From Trichobilharzia regenti (lineage: Eukaryota > Platyhelminthes > Trematoda > Strigeidida > Schistosomatidae), in assembly GCA_944472135.2 (NCBI GenBank), contig OX235263.1:90118721-90182720 (forward strand): a stretch of DNA of 64,000 nt, in the 5' to 3' direction. A program made the translations under genes and the position numbers. Below the pieces are notes generated by a model that saw nothing but the letters and a program-made list of their open reading frames with translations, was not told where the DNA came from and did not search any database. How positions within the stretch are numbered: the first letter of the stretch is position 1; every line of letters starts with the position of its first letter. Positions 49,201 to 61,200 of this stretch are shown piece after piece.

Positions 49201-52200
49201 TCAAGTTGTTTACTTCAACTTCAAAGAGAGGAGCCCATCCCTCTCTGTTATCAGTTTCAGCTGATTGCACGATTCCTCTCACAAGCTTTCTTTTCCTTCT
49301 TGCATTATCTGCATATCCTGAAGCCTGTATACACCATATCTTCACATTTCTGCTACCATCTCAGAAGCGTTTTTAGTTACAAATAGGATGCGGACACTTT
49401 ATATATCCCAGCAGGACCTGATGGAATGACTACAGAGGTATTTAGTTACGGTGGAGACGTGTTACTGTCTGGGTTAACTGAGGTACTAGGCAGCGTCTGG
49501 GAATCAGAGGAAATGGCGTCGGATTTGTGTAAGTCATTGATTATCCCGATATACAAAAAGGCATACAAGTCTTCCTGTGATAATCACATGGGAATCAGCT
49601 TGACTAATATGGTGGTATCTAAAGTCCTAGGCTCAATAATAATGCGTAGACTGAGTGGTGCTCGGAAGGCACAAACACGAGAGAACTAGGCAGGCTTAAG
49701 ACCAGGAAGAGGGTGTATTGATCATATCTTCACCCTTCTGGCATCCAACAATCGTTGTATTTCTTGACCTAAAGGCGGAATTCGATTCTGTCAACCAAGA
49801 GGTACCACGGCGATGCTTAGTTATAAAGGGAATGCCAAGAAAATACATGGCACTGATTAAGGCACTCGAATCGAACTCATGCGACCAGCCAGGTGAAAGC
49901 TTACGGCGGGTTGTCATCTGAAGTAGCGGCAACCAGGGGTGTGCATCACGAATGCCCACTGTCCCCATTTCTATTCAGCTTCATCATAGATGTACAAATG
50001 GAATTAACCCTAAATTCTGACTTCAGCGACTCAGGGATTGACTTGTTACCAACAGGGAATAATCTCGTTGACTTAGAATACGCAGATGATATAGTCCTGC
50101 TCCTAGGTGAAGACGCTGACAAAATAGAGCAGAATCTTATGAACACCTTGAGAAGCAATCTTCGAATGTTTGACATGCGATTTGCCCCTGTCAAATGTAG
50201 GGTGATGCTACAAGACTGGACTACATTGACTCCTAGCTTAAAGGGATTGAATTGGTTAGTAGAGCGTGTTGACCACTTCACTTATTTAGGAAGTTAGTTG
50301 CAACAGCCAACGGGAATGGGTTGGTCGTTGACGAAATCTCAGAACGGATACAGAGGGCTAGTTTCCCATATTCCAGTTTACACCGTCTCTGGCTGGCTTT
50401 CGACCAAAGGGCGTGTGTACTGCTCACCAGTCCGCCTTGACCCCCTTTATGGCTGTGAGCAAGACCTGGCCATTGAGAGTGGAAGACATGAAAAGCGTGG
50501 TTAGCTGTCTTTGATCATAGGTGCCTGCGTTCTATCTCCTATGTTAGGTGGTGGTATAATAAGGTGACCAATATTGAGGTTGGGCGTCGAGTGCTAAATA
50601 GGTGGGGAGGTGGGAAATCAATCGACAAGGCTGTGAAGCTACACCGACTGAGGTGGTTAGGACATGTGTTACGTATGCCTAGCCATCGTCTTCTTCGACG
50701 GGCAATGTTAGCTGACATAGAGTCAGGTTGGAAAAGAGCTAGTACATGGTGGTCAAACCAAAACATGGCCTTATCTGTCAATGAAATCTGCAACATTTAA
50801 TTTAACCCAGTTAATTAGGGAGGTGGAGACTTCCTGGTTGGCATCCTCGGGATGGTAAAACCATTGGCGGCTGGAGACAATTAGTGATATGGCTTAAAAT
50901 TGTTCTCAATGGGGCAGATGCATTCAGTTTTTGTGACTAATCATATAGAATAAAAGCACTGTTCTTCTGTACTACTCTTCTTTTTGTCTCATAACCCTGT
51001 TTGCTGTCTCTATTTTGCATTTTTTCTACTTTCTTCTCTTGCTTTGTGTGCTACATGGAGGGAGTGTGGCGACTCGAACTGCTGAACACCGGTGCAAAGT
51101 TCTATGTTAAAACCAGTCGTTCAGCATTATACTTTCATTGGCCAACTAACTTCCAAATAATAGCTTTCACCACCCGACGTTATCCATCCCCAAACAAAGT
51201 AGTCATCGTGACTCCAGCAGAGATTGACTTTATTTCCTCTATTCTTTGAAGTTTCCTTACTGATAGGCAGAGAAGGTGGCTGCATGGTAGAGAGGTTGCT
51301 CTAGCCATATGTCCAACTTCCATTCTTCTTCTTCTGTATAAGACCCAGTGAGTAAACTAAGCAAGGCTAAAGACAACTGCCTGTGTAGAACATATACAGC
51401 GTTGAGGAAACATGTAGATCGGTAAACGCTGAACAGATTTTTTACTCCTAGCTTATAAATCTGTAGTAATCTACGACGACCGGTATGAGATCTTCAGTCA
51501 TGTAGGTGATCCATGCAGTTACTCGAAACAGACTAATCTTGTTCCCAACCCAAGTGTACTACCGTTGTAACGACAGAAGACAAGGGCCAAGCAACAGATC
51601 GTTTATTGAGAAAATCAAGAGATATTTATAGGCTTTTATGTACATTATTATTAGCGTTATTGTTAGCAGAGAAGTAGCGTCTTCTGATTGGTTGTTTTCT
51701 TGCTGAAGATTATTCTGTCTCTTTGTTTCCGTTTCTTAGACAGTCCGTTGATTTATATATCTGCTAATCGTATCCGCCCATGCTAAGTTTGCTGTGATTG
51801 GTTGTTGAGTTCCTCAAGGTTCGGCTTTGTTCTTGTTTTTTCTCATGACGAAGATTTGGGACGTAAACATTGACGTAAATTGCTGTCTACCAATTTTGGA
51901 TACTAGACAGCTGTCACCACACTCCTTACTGTATGACGACGGGTCGGTCATACTACTGCTACTAAATTACGAGTTGCCATTACTGAAGTAGATGAAGAGA
52001 GGGATTCACGACCCGAGATCCATTAGCACTGATCACGAATTATTAAGTTCATTTTGAGATACGTACATATTCCACTCATTGCTTCAAACAAGATCACCGG
52101 CATAGATGAATGGATCTCTTTCCTCTCATTCATTTTTATTGCATTCTGTGAACTGACCACTAAACTTTATCCTTTATAATCCGATATCTTCTGCTAATCA

Positions 52201-55200
52201 CATATGATATTGAGGATTCATTGAAATAGAGACAATCGATAAACAAGTGTGTTTCATTGGCTATAATAATGTCGAGTCAGAATGTAAATATTTCTAATCA
52301 TTTTTATGCCAAAAATTACCCACGTATTCTTCTGAAACAATTGAAAACTTTTGTCCATCGGTTTCTTTTCTTTCTTTTTTCTCTCTCGTCCTGCAGACCA
52401 GATAATTCCTCCGTATCAATAAGACCTCCTTTTCAACAACAACCTGTCCCTTCACCACCTAAACCATCTTATGTGATATCCTTCACTGGTTTACCGTCTG
52501 ACGAACGAGACCACTATACAGAGATTGTAGAAAGATTAGGCGGTGAAGTTGATAATCAAGGTACACTGAGTGAAAAAACCACACACTTGATTGTTCATAC
52601 ACCAAGTAAGTTGAAGAAATTCTCATTTTTATTGGATGATTTAAGAAAGAAAATTCATTTGTGATGTGTTGACAAATAGTCGTTTGAGAGTGTACTGGGA
52701 AAAAATGCCATGATTTGGTGATGAGCTAACATCAGTTAGAGAACCACCAGGAAACCTGAGAGTACTGGCCAGCTATTTCGTCCTAGTTTGGAACTCGTCG
52801 TCAGTACGCACCCACCGGGTACAACAGGTCGGGTGTGAGGACAAATACTCGCCAGGGATGACATTGGCTATATTATTACTATTATTACTACAATTTTGTA
52901 CTTTATACATATTTTTCTCCGTATGGCACACAGTATTTTGCTACGTAGCTGCTACAACAATCGTTTTATTACTATTATGTATTGTGTATTTTTAATTTTT
53001 TTTTGTCGTTTTTGGGTAAATTAGATGCAATATTGTACTGAATGCTGAAAATTCCTTGCTGTATCATGAGTACTGTTTTTGGAATAAAGCAATTATTATT
53101 ATTATTATTATCATGCGTGAATTGGCAGAAGTTGGAATTCATGGGCTGGTCATTGGATCGGGTCCTAGTGGTTTAATGGTCTACGAGCTCACTAGTCTTG
53201 TAACCAGAAGGTCCTGGTTTCGAAACTCGGTGGGTCCGTACTGATGCAGAGTCTCAAACTAGGGCCAAACTGCTGTCCAGCACTCCCAGTTTTTCCAATG
53301 GTTCTCTAACCCATGTCAGTTCATGATGAAATCCTGTAACCAATCAGTCAATAGCCTACAAACGAATACTTAATCTGAGTTTTGTGTCTTATGTTGTTTT
53401 GCTTAGTTTCGATCGAGGTTCTTTGACTATCGGGAAATTCGACTTCGATAAATAATACCAAAGACTGTTGATGTTGACGATTCTCATCTGCATGCTATCA
53501 AACAAAGTAGTACTGGTTTTGAATGTATGGTTATTATTTGCCATTTAGAATTTTCATTGTACAGCGAAAATTCTGCTCTACCCACTAATAGACAAGTATT
53601 AAGGACAATGTGTTCATTCGTATGTGTAGTGGGGTGTGTATGCGTGTGTGTGTGTGTGTGTGTGTATGAAGATTGTTGAGGTAGGATATTTTCGGATAAT
53701 TGACTCTCCTCGAGTATTTGTTCACTTGATAATGAAGGTTTGTCAGTTAATAAGCCGATTGGCGACTGAGATTGATGAAACCAAATCTCTCGGCAATCAG
53801 TTTACAATGTATGAGAAAACTCTTGCTTTCGAATTTCAACAACATGTATATCTAGAGTGCTGCTGTTATGGGTCAGTTAGTGGGGACGTTATCACTTACA
53901 GGGGATTTAGGTTCATCCAGATGACAAATTCCAAACAGGATGAGACGCGAGTCCTAGATTCGACTGCTAGCCACCATTAACCAAATAAAAGTGAATTGTT
54001 ATCAGACTTTTTAACTTTACTACTGATGAGTTCGCAAACCTTCGTCACAACTTTTATAGTCAGCATATCGAAACACCAAAGTCGTAAGAGGTGGATGATG
54101 ATACATATGATAAAGTAGTTCGGATTAAGATACCATCATTTCAGGAAGTTCCCCGTAGTTGTTCTAAGCCAAATAAAACTCATTCATTTTATTTAAGTGT
54201 TGGTTTTCAGATATTTCATTGCGTACAGGGTTTCATCATGAGTTGATATCGGTTAAGAGGATCATTGGAGAACCATCTGGGAGTACTGGATAGCTGTTTT
54301 GTTCTAGTTTGGGACTCTTCGTCAGTACGCACCCAGCGGGTTTCGAAACCAGGACTTTCCGGTTACAAGGCTAGCGAGCTCGTAGACCATTAATCTACTG
54401 GAACCCGACCCAATGGCCGGCCCATGAATTTCAGCTTCTGCCTATTCACGCGTGATACAGCGCTACTACTAGCCTATGTCATCCGTGGCGAGTATTTATC
54501 CTCACGCTCGACCTGCTGTGTACCTCACTGGTCAAAACTTCACACTAGAACCTACCTGAACAGAGTGTATTGATGAAGAGTCCCTAATAAAAATGATATG
54601 AAACTTGATGAATTCCTTAAGTTGCGTCTGTGGTACTCAATAGTGGAATGTTCACCAACCATGTTACAGATCCCGGTTCGACTTCCGATCGATGCACTCC
54701 TGAACCTTGCCGGTGGTAATCTCCGAGTAGAAGGATGGCTGAGAGTAAGGCTAGCAACCCAACCCTCATAAAAATCAGCATCCCCCTCCATGCGCTCCTA
54801 AAACTTCAAACATACGAAGCCTTATGTCCCACTCAGAACACAAAGGCAAAATAGTTAAGGATGATACTCAATTTAACCGAGGGGTGACGGGGGGAGTAAC
54901 TGCTATTGTAAACGAAAAATGAAGAAAAACCAAGTACTTGCTGTACTGCCAAGCAAGTACAGTAAGACTAGGTATAAGTGTAAAGCAAATCTAGAAAATT
55001 ATGTCGTAAAGTGTAGTGAGTTGGTAAGGAAGTTAACTATTAACAAGGGGGTACCTTCCATGTCTTTGAATTTTCTGCTTGAGGTTCTTATCTATAAGTC
55101 TTGGGGGAATATCCGTCTTGCATAAAGAGGATAGTTATGATATTAATCAATTTTTACAGATATTCAATAGCTGACACCCAGCAACAAAGTTCATCCTTGA

Positions 55201-58200
55201 AATAGAAAATGAATCTAAAGTTTCTCTTCTTGATGTTGAACTTATAAGAAGAGCCGACAGAACTTTGAGAGGGTCCATCCACTGGAAATCCATATGGAAC
55301 GCCTAACTGACAAGTTTCTACACCTGGATATCAATTGGACGTCAGTCAGTCGTTGTCTTCTACAAATCTTCAGTCCTGATGTCCTGAAAGAGGAATTGCA
55401 GTAGAACATTCTTCTCAGAAACGCTAAGAGAGGGGTGTTCTGCAGTCGTTCACTTGTCTTTAGAAGGTCAAAAGACAACAAAATCTCGTGTCAGGCCGCT
55501 TCTGTGTGAATATATATATCAGTTCACTTGTTCTTGTGGAGCCAGGTATATTGATCGTTCAACGTGGATCTTGTCTAAAAGGCTTCAAAAACATTATCCT
55601 GAGTGGTAACAGCGATTCTTTAAGCAGTGTAACAATCGAACACCTTGTCAATATTGGAGACTCTATCTCAACAAACTCCTTCTTCAAGGTGAAGTACGAA
55701 GTGAAAGTAACTTTCCTAAGACAATTTGCTTTCGTCTCTTTTGCGCTTCTGAAGCTCTAGTTATCCAGATTGGGAAACTGGAGTTGTGCATCCACTTTTT
55801 TATTATCATGGTAGTAAAGACCCTGTTTATTTTCCACCTGACCGTTTTACTTATTTTATTCCTTTGACCTTTTCTGACTCATCTATCCTCCCGAAGTCTT
55901 AGGTGACAAAAAACCTCTTTTTTTTTATAAATACCCCGTGCTGTTACTACTGACGTACTAAATTATTTGTCTCATTACGTAATCTTGTCACCCTTATTCC
56001 TTTTCTCATATGTGTATTGATTATTATGAGTAACTACTCTTATGCTGATTCATTCTTTTCTGACTATTCACTTTTACATGAATGGGATTATTCAGCCAAA
56101 GAAAATGAATGAGCTGAAGAGATACTCCATGTCTTGTTTTTATTGATGCTTGTTCGGGAAATTAATGATAAACTTTATGTATTGGTGGCAAGATTTATTT
56201 GGACCACTGGAACTCCTTGCTAACCCGATATTGTATGATCTGATATTGGTTGACGAAGAATACAATGGCTTGGCATGCATAGCACGTGTCCTTAGCTTGT
56301 CATGTTGGGTTGTCTGATTGCCCCTCACACAATATGTGTGGCTCATTTTTTTGTAGAACATGAATGACCTTGATTGGACACTAGTAATTAGTATGGTGTG
56401 TCTGGTCCTTTCTTTGGTGAAGACTGAATGCTATTTGTCAGGTTTATAATGTGGCTACCATTCTAAGTAGCTCGCCATCATGGTGCACACTGATTTGATG
56501 ATATTAGATGGTTGGAGGCAATCGGCCACAGGAAGCCTTGCGCGACCTAGATTTCGTGTTAGTTGGCACTCACCAGTCAGCAAGGCGTATCTGCAGCACT
56601 GTGGGTGATGTGGGTTCGAATCTCAGAAGGGAGATGAGTTCCTTCAAGGTTTCAGATACTCCGTCTTGCTGACTGCTGAGTAAGTGCCAACTAGCACGAA
56701 ACCTAAACCCTGGCAAGGCTTCCTGTGGTCGATTACCTCCAACCATCTAATATCATCACATGAATGGCCTGTTCCTGCGGCTTGAGCTCATCTTTTTTTC
56801 TCTTTTCATTCCTTTATGTTTCCAGTGGAACATAACAAAGGCTTCAAGCTAGAGGCGGGAAGTTTCGGTCGCAGTGGTATTTATTTTTACAGGATGAGGT
56901 TGCTAGCCTCAACCTTTCCTCTTTACCAGCCTTATTACTGGCTTAGTGAGGTAAAGGATTGTGTCGGTAGCTGGGGATCGAACCCCGGACCACCTGAGTG
57001 GTCGGTGAGCACTCTACCACTGTGCCACCGATGCACATCTATCAGTCTTTAGTCAGTTATTGCAGTATAAAGATACACACACACACACACTGTATGTTAT
57101 CTAATATCCTCTTATATTCTTCCTTTCCTACTGTCTATTTGACCAGGCTATATTAATATGAAGTGGGGTTAACTACGTGTTATGTACTGCTGCTGAGTGA
57201 GTTATTAGACTTTTCCCCGTCGCCAATTATGTTATGTACTCGTCGAGTAGTTAATAGTCCTGACGCTGAAAGAGGGAAATCAGTAGACCACCAGGTTTAC
57301 GATGATAGTTGTATTTTCCAGACAAGGAAAATAAATGTCATACAAGAGTGTGGGTGAAATGGTACGTCGTAGTGTACGAAACGTGGGAACAAGTATACAA
57401 TGCAAAAGTATATTATGAAAATGGCTAATACACATGAACCAATAAATAGACAGTCTTAACATGATTGGCTGTAATGTCATGTGACAACAAGGTCATACAT
57501 TGTTTATTTAGTTAATGGACAGACAAAAGCATAATGTCAGTTATAATGGAATATCGATCCATATACACATAGCAGAAAATATAATAGACCGTCAAAAACA
57601 AAACACACACATCATGTGGATACATATCACTACGATATTCATCATCTAATTATCACCTCTTCCTATGTTGTTAATGTTAGCTTTTTTTTCTTTCATACTT
57701 GTCAATAGAGTTGTTGAATATTGTTGTGAACAAAAATCTGTTTTTTGTTGTTTCTTTTGTAGCAAGAAGTGAAAAATGTCTTATATGTCTTGCTACCGGG
57801 AAATGGATGTTACACAAAGCCTATTTAGATGCATGTTCACGTGAATCACGTTGGCTTGATGAAACTCCCTTTGAATGGGGTGGTCCTGGTACTGAACCAC
57901 TTCTGATGCAACTGTCTCCATTTCCATTTCCCGGTGCTAATGTCAAACTCACACCCCAGCAACAACAAGCTGCACAAATTAGAGATTTAGCTAGATCTGC
58001 ACGTCGTTGGCGATTGGCTGGTGGTAAAGCATTTCAAGGTTGGAAAGTGATTTTTGGACCTGGTTGTGATAAAGAAAGCAGTTTCAGGCGTGTTATTGAA
58101 GCTGGCGGTGGAAAGGTAAGATTCTGATGCGTGTGTGTATATCATCTTTTATATAAGTGCCCCTGGATTCTATCTCCCGTGTTATGTGCTATAGTAGGGT

Positions 58201-61200
58201 GAGCAATATTTAAGTTAGGCGTCGGTCGAGTGCTAGGTAGATGGGAGGGGGAATCAATAGACGAGGTGGTTGTGAAGTTACACCGATTGAGATGGTTAGG
58301 ACATATGTTGGGTATGTCTAGCCATCGCCTTCCTTGGGAACAGGCGATGGCAGTTGACATAGGGTCAGGCTGGAAAAGAGCTAGCACATGGTGGTCAAAC
58401 CAAAAGATGGCTTCATCACTCAATGAAATCCACAACAGTTAGTTTAAGCCATCCAGCCGCCTAGGACTGTGTAGACTTGCTAAATGTTTGGGGTCTTCAG
58501 GACGGTGATATGGCTCAGATATCGTTCTCAGTGACCGTTGCAGATGCATTCACTCTTTGTGATTTATCACATCCAATAAAGCTCTACTGTTCTTCCATAT
58601 TACTGTCCTTTATTGCCTCATATTTCTGTTTATTATCTTTCTCTCCCTCTTTTGAATCTCTCTTTACTCTCTTCTCTTACTTTGTGGGGTACATGGAGGA
58701 GGAAGGGGTGGCAACTCGAACTGCTGCACATTTGTGCAAAGTTCTATGTTGAAACCAATCAGTCTGTCATATAAATGCCACCTTCTCAATAAATGTGAAT
58801 ATATGTCATCTTCATTATATATCAATATATGTTAGATCAGCAGGAATCTCTGGAGGCTAGATTTCTTGCTTGTTGCCTATTCCCCAGCAAGGTGTAAGTA
58901 TCTGGAACCTCCATGGAACTGATGTCCTCTCTAAGATTCTAACCTATTGTGTTGTGTTTGAATTCAAGATTGATCTCCTATAAGACTGTAACAGAAGCAC
59001 TGATTGGTTGGTCACTAGGATGCAGTCAGTGTCATACATTTCGTCCTTGTTGTTGAGAACTTGACTGTTGGAATCCAGTCAACATTAACGTATGATTTCG
59101 GGACTGACTTGCTGCCAGGGAATAATCTCGTTGACTTGGAATATGCAGAAGATATAGTTCTTCTAGGCAAGGACGCTGACAAAATGCAGAGTCTTCTGAA
59201 CACCTTGAACTGCAATCTATGAATGTTTGGCATGAGATTCGCTCCCGTCAAATGTAAGATGATGGTGCAGGACTGGACTACACTGACTCCTAGTTTAGAA
59301 ATCGGGAGTGAAGTGGTAGAGCACGTTGACCGCTTCACTTACTTGGGAAGTACCAGCAGCCAAAGCCAACGGGTTGATCTGTGACGAAATCTCAGCACGG
59401 ATACAGAGGACTAGTTTCGCACATGCCAGTTTACGCCGCCTCTGGCGTAAACGTGATATCCAACTATCGACCAAAGGAAGTGTTTACTACTTAGCAATCT
59501 GTTCCGTCCTCCTTTATGGCTGTGAGCAAGACCTGTCCATTGAGGGTAGAAGACATGAAAGGGCCATTTAGGTGTCTTTGATCATAGGTGCGTGCATTCT
59601 ATCTCCTGTGTGAAGGGGTATAATAGGGTGAGCAATATTGAGGTTAGGCGTGGAGTGCTAAGTAGGTGGGGAGGGAGAAAACCAATCGACGAGTTGGCTG
59701 TGAAGCTACATCGACTGAGTTGGTTAGGACATGTGTCACGTATGTCTAGTCCATAACCTTCTTCGACTGACGAGCAATGTTAGCTGGCATAGGGTCTGGC
59801 TGGAAAAGAGGTAGCGGTGGTCAAACCAAAACATGGCACTAGTCAATGAAATCGACAACAGTTAGTTTAAGCTAGCCACGTAGGAAGGTGTAGACTTCCT
59901 GACTGGTTGGGGTCCTCGGGACGGTAAAAACCAATGGTTGGGAACAATTGGTGATATGGCTCAAAATCGTTCTCAGTGATGGCTGGCACTGTTAGATGCA
60001 TCCGCTTATTATGACTTATGATTTCCAATGAAACTATATTGTTCTTCGTTATTACTATTCCTTTGTCTCACACCTCTGTTTACTGTCTGTATTATGCATT
60101 TCTTCTACTTTCTTCTCTTGGTTTGTTTGCTGCATGGAGGGAGTGTGGCGACTCGAACTGCTGCACATGTGTGCAAAGTTCTATGTCAAAAACAGACTGA
60201 CTCTCCATTTGACCGAATCAATATAGTTTAGCATGTATATTTTTATGGTCCCAATTGTTATATAAAGAACGAAATACTTCATGAAGAAAAAATACACATA
60301 CTAGGGACTATGCAGTAGTGTGCGTGTGTGTATGTGAAGTAAGTTGGTTGAAATTAGAATTAGTGTTGCTTGTTTTTTGTCGGAAAATCCAGAGCTATAT
60401 GTCTCAATTACCACCTACCACTGGATCACAAATCTGATCCTGGTCCCACTTACTAATATTTTGGTGGTGGCGGTGACTCGTTACCAGATGTGCCTGTGTG
60501 TGTGTGTGTGTGTGTGTAAACACCAAGTGATTATTGACTAACATATTCATTTTATTCTGTTTTCTAAAGACTATTTACTTGAGGTCTTATTTGAAGTTCT
60601 GATGAAGAAATCACACTGATAAACTATTCAAAGTAATAATTTCAAAAGAAAAAACAATGGTAAATTAATTTGAACCTCAAATGTGTGTAGTAATCAGAGG
60701 ATGAGAGTAGATGACGCACAAGTATACACAGTCATCGCACTGACAGTCTATGGTCTTTATGTCAGGGCGTCTTTGCTAGCCAGCATAAAGCTTAAGCACA
60801 TATGGTTTCATGCCTGAATAAATGCTAACGATTTTGTTTAAATTTGGAGTATGTTATTTCATTTTCAATTGTGCATTCTCATTCTAAAGAGCAAGTGTTC
60901 AAACTAGAACTTGGAATCACTTCATGAAATCCTTAACAGTTGAGTTTGAGCCAAGTAAGGAGGTATTTGGCTTCTTGGTCTGCAGACAATTGGTGATACG
61001 GCTAGAAATCGTTCTCAATGACAGTGGAGATGCATTCACTTTTTGTAATATGTCAGTTTGAAGATGATTTCAACACATCACTTTCATAACACTATTGCGT
61101 GGTGGGGAGTTCATTGTCTTATCAACCGTAAAATATTGCGTGGTTATGTTGTGATGAAAGCTGACTGAAAGCCAAAAATTGTAGACAACAATTTACGTCA

